A stretch of 64,000 nt of DNA from Candidatus Binatia bacterium (GTDB lineage: Bacteria > Desulfobacterota > Binatia > HRBIN30): the NCBI GenBank assembly GCA_023150935.1, contig JAKLJW010000028.1, positions 1 through 64,000 on the forward strand, written 5' to 3'. The notes beneath the pieces were generated by a model that searched no databases, was not told the origin of the DNA, and worked only from the letters and a program-made list of their open reading frames with translations. This document shows positions 42,403 through 51,558 of the stretch, piece after piece; positions within the stretch are counted from its first letter, which is position 1; each line of letters begins with the position of its first letter. The position numbers and the translations under genes are program-made.

Positions 42403-43611
42403 GTGACCGTGGTGACGCGGACGCTGGTCCTTTATCTGGTCAGCCGTTTCTGCACCGCTGCCGCCCTGACCATGTTCAGGGCGGCAGTGGCATGGCACGT
42501 CTTCGCGCTCACCGGCTCGGCGTTCCACCTTGGACTCATCGGTCTGGTGCAGTTCGTCCCGGCCCTGGGGCTGAACCTTGTCGGCGGCGCGTTCGCCGAC
42601 ACCTATGATCGCCGTCGCATCATGGTGCGGGCTCAGCTTGTGCCGTTGCTGGCGGGTGGAACGCTATTTGCGGCCACCCGAGCCGGCGTGGTCGACCTAC
42701 CGATACTCTACGGGCTGATCTTCCTCGTCGCCGTAGCCGCTGCGTTCGACAACCCGGCGCGGGCGGCGCTGCTGCCGACGCTGGTGCCCCGGGAGGCGTT
42801 TCCGCGCGTCGTGACCATCGCATCGACGGTGCAGGCTTCGGCCTTCGCGACCGGACCGGCCGTCGGGGGGTTCGTGATCGCCGGGGCTGGAATTGCAACC
42901 ACGTACGCGGTGTATGCGAGTCTCATCGGGCTGTCGCTGCTGGGACTGACCTTTCTGCGACCGCCGCCGTCGCAGACCCCGAGAGCGAGCTTGAGTCTGG
43001 CGGCGGTTCGCGAGGGTTTGGCCTTCGTGCGCGGCAACCACGTCGTCCTCGCTTGCATGACGTTGGACATGTTCGCCGTGATCTTCGGCGGCGCCACGGC
43101 ATTGCTGCCGATTTATGCGAACGAGATCCTCGGCGTCGGCGCGCGCGGCTACGGCATTCTGAGCGCCGCGCTCGAAGCCGGGGCCTTGCTCACGTCGGTC
43201 GTGCTGCTGTGGTTACCGCCCATCCGACGGGCGGGGCGGGCGCTGCTGATTGCGGTCGGCGGGTTCGGATTGGCAACGATCGTCTTCGGTCTCTCGCGTT
43301 CGTTCCCGCTGTCGGTGCTGGCCTACATGGCGGTCGGGGTTGCCGATCAGGTTAGCGTGGTGATGCGCGGCACGATCATTCAGCTCGCGACCCCGGATGT
43401 CCTGCGCGGTCGGGTGAGCGCGGTCAACTTCATCTTTATCGGGGCATCGAACCAGCTCGGCGCCGTCGAGTCGGGCTTTGTGGCTGCCCTGACGACGGCG
43501 ACGTTCTCGGTAGTCAGCGGCGGCTTCGGCTGCCTCGTCGTTCTCGGTCTCGTGGCGCTAAAGATGCCGGGGCTGCGGCATTATCGTATCGAGGCCATGC
43601 CGCCGTCGTAG
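42403..43611 (+). CDS. MFS transporter, DHA3/EntS-like
   Basis: This 402-residue, 12-helix major facilitator starts at GTG 42403, eight bases after GAGGGG. The loop motif GGAFADTYDRRRIM between helices 2 and 3 is the MFS motif A. FDNPARAALLPTLVPREAF after helix 4-5 is characteristic of the enterobactin-exporter-like MFS_3 group. The C-terminal half has NEILGVGARGYGILSAALEAG and TPDVLRGRVSAVNF. It likely exports a small molecule or siderophore by proton antiport; no biosynthetic genes beside it identify the cargo. It probably follows the CobW gene in one transcript (71 bases apart). Confidence 0.87.
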   Translation: MTVVTRTLVLYLVSRFCTAAALTMFRAAVAWHVFALTGSAFHLGLIGLVQFVPALGLNLVGGAFADTYDRRRIMVRAQLVPLLAGGTLFAATRAGVVDLPILYGLIFLVAVAAAFDNPARAALLPTLVPREAFPRVVTIASTVQASAFATGPAVGGFVIAGAGIATTYAVYASLIGLSLLGLTFLRPPPSQTPRASLSLAAVREGLAFVRGNHVVLACMTLDMFAVIFGGATALLPIYANEILGVGARGYGILSAALEAGALLTSVVLLWLPPIRRAGRALLIAVGGFGLATIVFGLSRSFPLSVLAYMAVGVADQVSVVMRGTIIQLATPDVLRGRVSAVNFIFIGASNQLGAVESGFVAALTTATFSVVSGGFGCLVVLGLVALKMPGLRHYRIEAMPPS

Positions 43612-43627
43612 CCGCGGGGTCAGTCAA

Positions 43628-44845
43628 TCAGCCTCGAACTCTCCGCCAACCCGGACCTCTCTCCGACTGCACGGGCGTCGTGGCGATCGGGAACTGGAGC
43701 AGGCGGCACTCGATGGCGCCGTTGTACAGGACCGTGCGGCGCGTCGCCCGCAGTCCGATGCGCTTGGCGAGCTCCGGGCTACCGGTAAGAACGTATCCCG
43801 TCCAACCCGGGAAGCGGCGACGGAGCACGTCGCCGATCTCGGCATAGAGGGCTGCAAGGGCCGCCGATGCCCCGAGACGCTCGCCGTACGGAGGGTTGAT
43901 CACCAGAACGCCGCCGCCGGCGCGCGTGCCGGACAGAGGCGTGCAGTCGGCCAGGGCACGTTTCTCGATGTGAACTCGCCCGCGCAGTCCCGCGCGCTCG
44001 ACGTTGGCCAGGGCGGCACGAACCGCGGCGGGATGCACGTCGTAGCCGCGGATGTCGGGAAGGCGAAGGGGATCGCGAACCTCTCGCTGCCGCGCCTCGT
44101 TCAGCAGCCGCTCCCAGACATCGTGCCGGTGGGCGCGCCACCCGAGGAAGCCGAAGCGCTCGCGCCGCAGTCCCGGCGCCACATCGGCGGCAATCAGACC
44201 CGCTTCGATCGGGAGTGTGCCGGAGCCGCACATCGGGTCGATCAACGGCGCGCCCGTGGCAGCGAGCCGCGGCCAGTCAGCCAGCAGCAGCACACCTGCG
44301 GCCAGGGTTTCCTTCAGCGGAGCGGCAACGCCCCGCACACGGTACGTGCGCCGGTGCAGACTGTCGCCGGAGAGATCGATGCTGACAACCGCACGGGCAC
44401 GCTGTACGTAGACGTTGACGCGCACATCGGGCCGGGTGACATCGACCGACGGGCGCTGTCCGGTTCGCTCCCGCAGTTGATCGACGATCGCGTCCTTGGT
44501 CTTCAGGGCGAGATAGTGGGTGTTGGCAGCACCGGCGTCCGCCGCCGCGCAGTCCACTGCCAGCGTCTGCCGGGGGCCGAGGTGTTCGCTCCAGTGCACC
44601 GTGCGCACGCCCAGGTACAACTCGGTCGGCGTCGCTGCCGGTACGGCGGCGACCGGCAGGAGGACCCGGTTGACGACGCGCGACCACAGACACGCTCGAT
44701 ACGCGACTTCCAGCGGCCCGGAGAACGCCACCCCGGCCCGCACCGCGGTGACGTCTTCCGCGCCGAGCGCCCCGAGCTCGATTGCCGCGACCGGCTCCAA
44801 CCCCCTGCTGGTGGTGGCGAAGAAATCGTGGCGCGCGGCGGGCAT
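43628..44845 (-). CDS. THUMP-domain RNA guanine-N2-methyltransferase, RlmL N-terminal-like
   Basis: This 405-residue protein starts at ATG 44845. The first ~165 residues form the N-terminal ferredoxin-like/THUMP RNA-binding part (FFATTSRGLEPVAAIEL, then RTVHWSEHLGPRQTLAVD). The Rossmann methyltransferase domain has LIDPMCGSGTLPIEAGLIAA and the catalytic NPPY in VLVINPPYGERLG. It matches the m2G2445 half of RlmL (YcbY) without the C-terminal RlmK half, so it is closer to stand-alone RlmL/Trm14-like enzymes. It modifies 23S rRNA or tRNA. It is divergent from the outer-membrane gene to its right. Confidence 0.88.
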   Translation of the reverse strand: MPAARHDFFATTSRGLEPVAAIELGALGAEDVTAVRAGVAFSGPLEVAYRACLWSRVVNRVLLPVAAVPAATPTELYLGVRTVHWSEHLGPRQTLAVDCAAADAGAANTHYLALKTKDAIVDQLRERTGQRPSVDVTRPDVRVNVYVQRARAVVSIDLSGDSLHRRTYRVRGVAAPLKETLAAGVLLLADWPRLAATGAPLIDPMCGSGTLPIEAGLIAADVAPGLRRERFGFLGWRAHRHDVWERLLNEARQREVRDPLRLPDIRGYDVHPAAVRAALANVERAGLRGRVHIEKRALADCTPLSGTRAGGGVLVINPPYGERLGASAALAALYAEIGDVLRRRFPGWTGYVLTGSPELAKRIGLRATRRTVLYNGAIECRLLQFPIATTPVQSERGPGWRRVRG

Positions 44846-44956
44846 GAGCCGTACATAGCGCCACGATGCCAGCGGCGCGATGCGTGCGGGGTGTGGGCCC
44901 CGGCGGCAAGCGCAACGGGCCACACCGATCCTTCTCGGCGTTGGGGGGAGGGTACC

Positions 44957-44986
44957 TTGACAAGCCGCTTTGCCGTTGGCTTAGGA
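44957..44986 (+). promoter_or_regulatory. candidate promoter of outer-membrane gene
   Basis: TTGACA (44957-44962) is followed after 18 bases by TTAGGA, a poor -10. It lies about 70 bases before the ATG at 45055. Confidence 0.35.
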
Positions 44987-45054
44987 AAGGCGGGATTCGG
45001 GCATCGGCGCTCGCGGCCCAGTCGGCATGCCGACACCCCGAAAGGAGGGGTACG

Positions 45055-46938
45055 ATGAGCGGAGTGAGGCGCGTCGCACGGTATGCGGGATTGACTCTCG
45101 GCGTACTCGGGCTGTTAACCGCCGGGACCGCACCTGCAGGCGCGGTCCCGATCGACAAGGAAGGCAGCATCAACGTCGGTGTGCGCAGCTACGCAAACGC
45201 GCGCATCGGCACCACGGACACGCACTGGTCGACGTTCAGGTACCCAAGCACGGGGCAGGTCTACTGGCGCAATCGAACCTTTCCGCAGTCGCCCGCCGGC
45301 CATCTACGCCAGAACCGCTATTTTCTGGAAGCCGAGCTCGACCACAACCTCGCAGACCTCGTCAAGCGCGGCGTTGGACCGCTGTCGCTGCTCGGCCTGC
45401 TGCCGTTCAAGGTTTCCGGTCTCAAGTACCACCTCACCTACCGCGGCGAGTGGGAGACGCTGTACGATTGGGGTCCGAAGGAGTACAGCACCGCCGAGGC
45501 CCTCAAAGCCCCGTTCCCGAACGGCATGTTCTACAACCCGGCGACCGGCGCGGTGATCGACGTTCCGTTCTGGCGCCAGCGTCTGCGCTCGCTCGCTTCG
45601 CAGCGCAACCGGCTCTTCCAGTGGTACGTTGAAGGTAGCGTCGGCCCGCTCTTCGCACGCTTTGGCCGGCAGATCATCTCATGGGGCGAGACCGACGGCT
45701 TCCGTCTGCTCGACAACATCAATCCCCTCGACTCGAGCTTCGGCGGCTTTCTGATACCGCTCGACGAAAGACGCGTGCCGCTCGACATGCTGCGCGTTCA
45801 GTACCGGCTGCCGCGCCTCGGGCCGGTCTCCGAGGCATTCCTCGAGCTGTATGGCGCCATCGACGACAAGGTGGCCTTCGTTCCGGGAACCCCTGCCGGA
45901 TCGCCGTGGGCCCTGCCCAACCTCAGCGAACCGAGTCCGAACAGCCAGTCGTTCTTCATTGCTCCGTCGCAGACGTTCGAGAACATCCGCGGGGGCGGTC
46001 GCCTGGTCTTCAATTACCTCGATGCGACGTTCAGCCTGGCTCACTACTACACTTTCTTCGACACTCCGGCGTTGCAGGTGTTCATCAAACCCGGTTTCCC
46101 GATCGCCAACCCCACCGATTCCCTCTCGCCGCAGTCCGCGTACCCCGGGGGCTACTCGGCACAGACGTTTGCGACCGCCCCACACGTACAGGTCACGGGT
46201 GCCAGCACGACGTTCGCAGTCGAGAAGCTCTATTCGATCGTTCGCTCCGAGGCGGCCTTCTTCAACAACGAGCCCCGATTCTCCCAGTTCGCCATCGATC
46301 CCTACATGTTCGGTTTCTATTTCCCGAATCCACAGACGGGCAAGCTCGAGGACTGCGGCGGCGGACGCCGTTGCTATCCCGTACGAGCGCAACACTTTGG
46401 CGCCGGCGTTAACCCGACCGGCGGGCGCCGCACTGGAAGTTCGTTCAACTACGTGCTGGGACTAGACGTCAACCAGTACATCCGCTGGCTCAATCCGAAC
46501 CAGACCTTCTTCATCTCCACGCAGTTCTTTTGGAAACACCTGTTCGACGTGGTACCGCGAACCAATTTGCCGGGGCGCATCCCGCTGCAGGGCGAGGTCC
46601 TGCCGGTTCCGGCCGCCTTCACGGCGGTCAACAACTTCCAGTTGCGCCAGTTCTACGCCACGGAACCGGACTACATCCACCAGCCAACCGACACGTTTCT
46701 GCACACGCTCTTCATCGGCACGGCTTATCGCGGCGGCACGATAAACCCGGGCCTCACCATGTTCTACGACTGGGGCGGGGCGCTGGTGTTCCAACCGCAG
46801 GTTGTCCTGACCCGGGACCCGTTCCGCTTCATCATGGACTACAGCATCCTCACGGCGCACACCTTGAAAGGCGGCAGCGGCGTGAGCCTGCTGAGCGACC
46901 GATCCAACATTCAGTTCAGACTGGAATACGTGATCTGA
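45055..46938 (+). CDS. DUF1302-like outer-membrane protein
   Basis: This 627-residue protein starts at ATG 45055 behind AAGGAGG. A Sec signal (GLTLGVLGLLTAGTAPAGA) is cleaved near residue 30. The mature part is rich in alternating aromatic strands. GPLFARFGRQIISWGETDGF followed by NINPLD near residue 220 matches the GRQxxxWGE...NPxD signature of DUF1302/DUF1302-like barrels, and the protein ends RLEYVI. Relatives occur near hydrocarbon, sterol and hopanoid genes, often with a DUF1329 partner, which I do not see here. A role in lipid or hydrophobic-substrate passage is possible but unproven. Confidence 0.75.
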   Translation: MSGVRRVARYAGLTLGVLGLLTAGTAPAGAVPIDKEGSINVGVRSYANARIGTTDTHWSTFRYPSTGQVYWRNRTFPQSPAGHLRQNRYFLEAELDHNLADLVKRGVGPLSLLGLLPFKVSGLKYHLTYRGEWETLYDWGPKEYSTAEALKAPFPNGMFYNPATGAVIDVPFWRQRLRSLASQRNRLFQWYVEGSVGPLFARFGRQIISWGETDGFRLLDNINPLDSSFGGFLIPLDERRVPLDMLRVQYRLPRLGPVSEAFLELYGAIDDKVAFVPGTPAGSPWALPNLSEPSPNSQSFFIAPSQTFENIRGGGRLVFNYLDATFSLAHYYTFFDTPALQVFIKPGFPIANPTDSLSPQSAYPGGYSAQTFATAPHVQVTGASTTFAVEKLYSIVRSEAAFFNNEPRFSQFAIDPYMFGFYFPNPQTGKLEDCGGGRRCYPVRAQHFGAGVNPTGGRRTGSSFNYVLGLDVNQYIRWLNPNQTFFISTQFFWKHLFDVVPRTNLPGRIPLQGEVLPVPAAFTAVNNFQLRQFYATEPDYIHQPTDTFLHTLFIGTAYRGGTINPGLTMFYDWGGALVFQPQVVLTRDPFRFIMDYSILTAHTLKGGSGVSLLSDRSNIQFRLEYVI

Positions 46939-47044
46939 ACGGGTCGGAAGCGACAGCGCTGGGGAGTTGAGGTAAGGGGTCGCATCGGGAGTCAGACGGA
47001 ACCCACTATCGCCGATCTGCGGGCGCAACCGCCGGCGCCATCCC

Positions 47045-47491
47045 TCACCCCGATGCCGGCGACCGCACGGTCACCACCGGCACGGAACTGTGGCGCACCA
47101 CCTTCTCGGCGACACTGCCGACCAGCAGGTGCGCGAGGCCGGTGCGACCGTGAGTGCCCATGACCACGAGACCGCATTCCAACTCCGTCGCCACGCGATC
47201 GATTTCGACGTAGGTGTCCCCGTCGCGCACGTGCTGCACCACCTGCAGGCCGGCGAGGTTAGCGGCGACAAACCCGGTAAGTTGCTCGCGGGCCCGATCG
47301 CGAATGAAGGTGACGCGCTCGTTGCGATAGGTCTCGTCGCCGTATGCCTCGACCAGCGGCGACGTGTCCACAACCGTCACTGCGTCGATCGCCGCGCCAA
47401 ACTGCCGCGCCAGAGCCGCCGCAAACCGAGCCGCCGCGACCGAACACTCCGAGAAGTCGGTCGGAACCAGAATGCGCTTGATCGCTTTCAT
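47045..47491 (-). CDS. universal stress protein, UspA family
   Basis: This 148-residue single-domain protein starts at ATG 47491. KRILVPTDFSECSVAAARFA opens the Rossmann-like fold. The ATP-binding signature appears as VVMGTHGRTGLAHLLVGSVAEKVVRHS with G-x2-G-x9-G-S spacing, followed by PVVTVR. It would bind ATP and act in stress survival in the cytoplasm. It stands alone between convergent and same-strand neighbours; no regulator is linked. Confidence 0.92.
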   Translation of the reverse strand: MKAIKRILVPTDFSECSVAAARFAAALARQFGAAIDAVTVVDTSPLVEAYGDETYRNERVTFIRDRAREQLTGFVAANLAGLQVVQHVRDGDTYVEIDRVATELECGLVVMGTHGRTGLAHLLVGSVAEKVVRHSSVPVVTVRSPASG

Positions 47492-47588
47492 GACGACGCT
47501 GATACAGGGTCGACCACGGCGAGGGCAAGGGCCCGAGACCATCGAGAGCGGTCGCGCGCCCCGGAATCGAAGTAGCGGTGGAGAAAGC

Positions 47589-48302
47589 TCACGCCCATGC
47601 CCCAGCGTAAACGATCCCCATCTGGCCTCCAACGTAGGTCAACCAGATCCAGTCGTTGGCGTTATCGATGCGAGTGCCGCGAATGTCGGTCACGCCAATG
47701 ATGAAGTCGGAGAGGACGAACGACGCCGCACCCAGAGCGGTGAGCCAGAACACACCGCCCACGCTGACCGCCAGTACAAAAGCGAAAGAGGCCATCACGG
47801 CAATCAGCGACCCGTAGAGTAACGCTCCCACGTTGACAGCGACCGCGCGCTCGGGGTTGCGGATCATCGACCACCAGCCGATTACCGTAATCCCTACGTA
47901 GACAATCAGCGCGGTAATCAGCGCGTCGCCGCGAAACGTCGCGCCACTCACGCCAATCGCCCGCAAGTAGCCGGTAATGTAGAAAAGATGGCCGATACCG
48001 AAAGCGGCCATCCCGCCGACCAGCCGGTTCGGCACCGGCACCAGACGCGCCATAACGAAATCGCCGAGCGAACCGAACACCATGCCCAGCAGGATCCACG
48101 AAGCGTACGCGTAGTGGACCGTACCGGGCCCACCGCCGCCGGCGCGCACCAACAGCGCCGCGAGCACCAGCGACAGGCTCAACGTCATACGAATCGGGCG
48201 CGCCACCCGACCGTTGGTTCGCACCTCCGGCGCGTCCCGCCAGGGCCCGAAGATTCCAACCGCGAATAAGGTCACTTGTGCCAGCCAGAGGGTGAGGATC
48301 AT
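47589..48302 (-). CDS. YhhN/TMEM86-family membrane protein (lysoplasmalogenase-like)
   Basis: This 237-residue protein has about seven or eight hydrophobic helices. The ATG at 48302 is preceded by AAAGGAACCCAACC. Conserved-looking polar residues within helices (GMVFGSLGDFVMARL, FGIGHLFYITGY and GAASFVLSDFIIGV) match the YhhN family, whose members hydrolyse the vinyl-ether bond of lysoplasmalogens. The paired Asp residues in these segments are the proposed active site. The family match is by pattern; enzymatic activity is inferred. Confidence 0.75.
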   Translation of the reverse strand: MILTLWLAQVTLFAVGIFGPWRDAPEVRTNGRVARPIRMTLSLSLVLAALLVRAGGGGPGTVHYAYASWILLGMVFGSLGDFVMARLVPVPNRLVGGMAAFGIGHLFYITGYLRAIGVSGATFRGDALITALIVYVGITVIGWWSMIRNPERAVAVNVGALLYGSLIAVMASFAFVLAVSVGGVFWLTALGAASFVLSDFIIGVTDIRGTRIDNANDWIWLTYVGGQMGIVYAGAWA

Positions 48303-48656
48303 TGGTTGGGTTCCTTTTGGGTCTTGGGGCTTGAACTCCGACAACTCCGGGGGGAAGTCAATGTCACCCCCACGGGAAAAACCGTGTCCGCCGCACCGTC
48401 TTAGTCTCACCAAGCACCACTCTGACATCCACTACCTTGCTTGCGGACGGTCGTGCCATACGATTGACAGGCTGGGCCGAGGCTGTCACGCATGACTCGA
48501 CCCGGCCCCCCTGTGCTACTAGTTCGCGAGTTCGTCTCACGGTGCGAGGAATTTCGGAATGCGGATTTCGGATTGCGGACGACGGATTCATGAGTTCCGC
48601 AATCCGCATTCCGCAATCCGCAATGGGTTGCGGGCGAAGCCCGCGCTGAGAGGAGA
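48303..48656. other. 354-base intergenic between yhhN-like and enoyl-CoA hydratase genes
   Basis: No gene is seen. It contains TTGACA at 48464 within a TGACAG/CTGTCA dyad (48465-48488), a palindromic repeat (48555-48624), and a small GCGGGC-GAA-GCCCGC hairpin (48630-48644) twelve bases before the enoyl-CoA hydratase start. Confidence 0.4.
48555..48624. repeat. imperfect inverted repeat of GGATTGCGGA-type units
   Basis: CGGAATGCGGATT (48556-48568) pairs perfectly with AATCCGCATTCCG (48601-48613), flanked by further TCCGCAAT/ATTGCGGA repeats. It is a low-complexity palindromic cluster typical of dispersed intergenic repeats. Confidence 0.6.
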
Positions 48657-49445
48657 ATGACGACTACCATGACTTACGAAACGCTCACGATCGAAAGCGA
48701 TGGACCGGTTACGCATGTCTGGCTCAACCGACCCGAGCGCCGCAACGCACTCAACGGCCTCGCCCTCGAGGAAATTGCCGCCGCGTTCAACGCGCTCACC
48801 ACGCGCTTCGACGCTCAGGTCGTCGTGCTCGGCGGGCGCGGCGCGTCATTCTGTGCGGGCGCCGATCGCAAGGATCCGCCGGCGGCACGAATGGCGCGCG
48901 GCTCCGGCGCCGGCCCGCGGGAGCGCCGCCACGCCGCCCAGCTCGGCCGCCGCGCGCTCGAAGCCATCGAGCGCTGCGAGGCAATCACCATCGCCCGCAT
49001 CCACGGTCACGCCGTCGGCGGCGGCCTGGCTCTCGCCCTCGCCTGCGACCTGCGCATCGCCACCGCAACGGCTGTGTTTCACGTCCCCGAGGTCGACCTC
49101 GGCGTTCCGCTGTCCTGGGGGGCCGTGCCGCGCCTCGCGGCTGCCGTCGGCACCGCCCGTGCCAAGGAAATGATCCTGCTCTGCGAACGCTTCGAAGCGG
49201 CCGCCGCCGAGCGTTACGGGCTCTTGAATCGCGTCGTCGCCGAAGAGGAGATCGATGCCGTCGTCGGCGACTGGGCGCGACGCCTCGCCGAGAAGCCACC
49301 GTGGGCCGTGCACATGACGAAGACGCAGTTCCGCGCCTACGCGCAGGCGGTACCCCTCGGCGACGTCACCGAGGCCGACGGCGATCTGCTCGCCGCCGCA
49401 ACCTTCGAGGATCCGTCGAGGTTTATGAGCGCCATCAAGCGCTGA
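48657..49445 (+). CDS. enoyl-CoA hydratase/isomerase family protein
   Basis: This 262-residue crotonase-fold enzyme starts at ATG 48657, close to GAGAGG; ATG 48669 is possible. HVWLNRPERRNALNGLALEE opens the fold. Oxyanion-hole segments are SFCAGADRKDPPA and IHGHAVGGGLALALACDLR (near residue 120). The catalytic-Glu region reads HVPEVDLGVPLSWGAVPRL. It would hydrate an enoyl-CoA or act on a related acyl-CoA. Its tail overlaps the convergent alcohol dehydrogenase gene by eleven bases. A link to hydrocarbon breakdown by beta-oxidation is inference. Confidence 0.87.
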   Translation: MTTTMTYETLTIESDGPVTHVWLNRPERRNALNGLALEEIAAAFNALTTRFDAQVVVLGGRGASFCAGADRKDPPAARMARGSGAGPRERRHAAQLGRRALEAIERCEAITIARIHGHAVGGGLALALACDLRIATATAVFHVPEVDLGVPLSWGAVPRLAAAVGTARAKEMILLCERFEAAAAERYGLLNRVVAEEEIDAVVGDWARRLAEKPPWAVHMTKTQFRAYAQAVPLGDVTEADGDLLAAATFEDPSRFMSAIKR

Positions 49446-50397
49446 GCTTGTAGTCCACAACCACCTTCACCTGGTCGGTGGGGTGCCCGAGCGAGCGAAT
49501 CGCCGCGGGAAGATCGTCGAGTCCGATCCGATGAGTGACGAACTGGCGGGCGTCGAGGTCGCCGCTCGCCAACGCCGCGAGGGTCTCCTCGACCTCCGCG
49601 CGCACGGTACCGATCGGGAAGACGAGATCGACTTCCTTCAAGCACAGCGCCAGCGGCTGGATTTGAATGGCATCGGGCGTGATACCGGCGAGCACAACCA
49701 CGCCGCCTTGCCCGGCCATCTGAATGGCGTCGGTCATCACGTCGGCGCGCCCGGTCGCCTCCAAGACGATCTCCGGCGGTCCACCCAGCGCTGCGAACAC
49801 CGCCGCCGGTACGTCAGGCTCGCGAGTAGCGTCGATGACCGCGTCGGCACCAAGGGTGCGGGCACGAGCCGCGCGCGCCGCGACCGGCTCGGTAGCGACG
49901 ATGCGGGCCGCCCCCAGGCGGCGCGCCCACCAGATCATCGACAGACCGATCTGCCCGGCGCCAAGAATCGCCACGCGCTGCCCGGCACGCAGCCTGCCGC
50001 GGCGCACGAAGTGCAGGCCGTTACCCATCGGTTCGGCAATCACGGCACTGGCGCTGGGCAGGCGGGCCGGCACAGGCACGCAGGCATCTGCCGGAATCAC
50101 CATTGCTTCGCCGTAGCCCCCCCGAAGTTCGCTCATGCCGAGCCCCTCGCCGAGCGGGATTGCACGGTCCCCAACCTGCCAGCCGTCCACGCCCTCGCCC
50201 ACGGCCTCGACCTCCGCCACAACTTCGTGGCCGAGAATGGTCCCCGGGCTGCAGATCTGAGCGAGGAACTTGTCCGAGCCGCACACGCCACAGGCGTGGA
50301 CGAGCAAACGCAATTCGCCCCGCCCGGGTACAGGCACGTCGATCTCGCGCAACGCGAACTCGGTGGGTCCGACCAGTACCTGTGCGCGACACCTCAT
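49435..50397 (-). CDS. medium-chain alcohol dehydrogenase lacking structural zinc loop
   Basis: This 320-residue MDR enzyme starts at ATG 50397 after GGAGAGG. Catalytic-zinc residues are present in CGVCGSDKF and GHEVVAEVEAVGEGVDGW, with AEPMGNGLH further on. The NAD(P)-binding motif is VAILGAGQIGLSMIWWARRLGA near residue 150. Between the GDRAIP segment and GGYGEAMVI there is no four-Cys loop, so the structural zinc is absent. The protein is also about 25 residues shorter than typical family members. It would oxidise an alcohol or polyol with NAD(P)+. It lies downstream of a formyl-THF hydrolase-like gene. Confidence 0.86.
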   Translation of the reverse strand: MRCRAQVLVGPTEFALREIDVPVPGRGELRLLVHACGVCGSDKFLAQICSPGTILGHEVVAEVEAVGEGVDGWQVGDRAIPLGEGLGMSELRGGYGEAMVIPADACVPVPARLPSASAVIAEPMGNGLHFVRRGRLRAGQRVAILGAGQIGLSMIWWARRLGAARIVATEPVAARAARARTLGADAVIDATREPDVPAAVFAALGGPPEIVLEATGRADVMTDAIQMAGQGGVVVLAGITPDAIQIQPLALCLKEVDLVFPIGTVRAEVEETLAALASGDLDARQFVTHRIGLDDLPAAIRSLGHPTDQVKVVVDYKLSA

Positions 50398-50464
50398 GAG
50401 TGACCTCTCCTCCAGGCGCCCGCCGCACCGCACTGAGGCGGACGCGCCAGCGGGTCCGCAGCCG

Positions 50465-51376
50465 TCAGCCGAGAACCGTGCCGGTGCCGATTCCGGTCTG
50501 CAGGACGAACTGGGCGGCAGCGATCTTCACATCCCCCCAGCGCACGCGTTTGATCCTCACGGCGCCGCCGCCGGCACCGACCAGTATACCGTCGTCGGCC
50601 CCCCCCCCGAATGCTCCGGGCTCGGGGGTCTCCCCGGGCACGGGACAGGCGTCGTAAAGCCGCAATTTCTGGCCGCGGAACATGGTGAAAGCCCCCGGCT
50701 GCGGATCGCAGCCACGGATAAGGTTGTAGACGTCTCGCAGCGGACGGTGCCAGTCGACGAGGGCGTGTTCGTCGCGACAGAGCGGGTCGTAACTATCGAG
50801 CGCCTGGTCTTGCACGAGCCGCGGGGCCCTGCCCGCCGCGATCAGCTCGACGGATTCCAGGACAGCGTCGACGCCGAGCGGGAACAGGGTATCGTAATAG
50901 AGGGACCCGGCGGTATCGTCCGGACGGATCGGCGCCGGCTTCTGCAATAGCACCGGCCCGGTGTCGATCCCCGGGTCCACCCAGAAGACTGACACGCCGG
51001 CCTCGGTTTCTCCCTTGATTATCTGCCAGTTTACCGCGCTGCCGCCTCGGTAACGCGGCAACAGCGAGGGATGGAAGCAGATACTGCCGAGCCGCGGCAC
51101 TTCGAAGACACTCGGCGGCACGATCTGCGTCACATACGCCAGCACTCCAAGGTCTGCCCGCAGCGGTTCGATCTCGCTGCGCACTTCCGGCCGTTTGAGA
51201 GACGCGTGTTGGCGCACAGGGATGCCCAGTCCGCCGGCACGGACCTTGACTGGATCCGGTTTGCCGGCCGGGCCGTCGGGTGGACAGTAAACCGCCAGCA
51301 CCTCGTGGCCATTCGCCCGCAGTCCGTCCAGAACCCTCTCCGCAAACGCGGCCTGCCCGATCAGCACAATACGCAT
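50465..51376 (-). CDS. formyltransferase-fold protein, 10-formyl-THF hydrolase domain-like
   Basis: This 303-residue protein starts at ATG 51376. The N-terminal domain (1-200) binds formyl-tetrahydrofolate. ICFHPSLLPRYRGGSAVNW and SVFWVDPGIDTGPVLLQK carry the catalytic His and Asp. The sequence before the His lacks the Asn of methionyl-tRNA formyltransferase and instead resembles the hydrolase domain of ALDH1L1. The C-terminal OB-like domain (about 205-300) has VYNLIRGCDPQPGAFT. No aldehyde dehydrogenase domain follows. It could be a formyl-THF hydrolase or a formyltransferase for a sugar or other amine. It is divergent from the IclR regulator. Confidence 0.78.
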   Translation of the reverse strand: MRIVLIGQAAFAERVLDGLRANGHEVLAVYCPPDGPAGKPDPVKVRAGGLGIPVRQHASLKRPEVRSEIEPLRADLGVLAYVTQIVPPSVFEVPRLGSICFHPSLLPRYRGGSAVNWQIIKGETEAGVSVFWVDPGIDTGPVLLQKPAPIRPDDTAGSLYYDTLFPLGVDAVLESVELIAAGRAPRLVQDQALDSYDPLCRDEHALVDWHRPLRDVYNLIRGCDPQPGAFTMFRGQKLRLYDACPVPGETPEPGAFGGGADDGILVGAGGGAVRIKRVRWGDVKIAAAQFVLQTGIGTGTVLG

Positions 51377-51500
51377 GAAAGCGCGAAGACCTCCGATGGA
51401 TGGACGTGTCCCTCATACGGAGGCCTTTCCGGCTTTGCAACCCATACCGAGCGGTGCCCTCCCACGAAGGGGGTGGCTCGCGACGGGTCTCCAACGGCGT

Positions 51501-51529
51501 TTGACTTACCGCGGCGAAGGCTCTAGCTA
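51501..51529 (+). promoter_or_regulatory. candidate promoter of iclR-type gene
   Basis: TTGACT (51501-51506), 17 bases, then TAGCTA (51524-51529), about 30 bases before the ATG. The -35 is good and the -10 weak. Confidence 0.35.
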
Positions 51530-51558
51530 AAACATCTTTCGAGAAGTTCGGAGGACCG

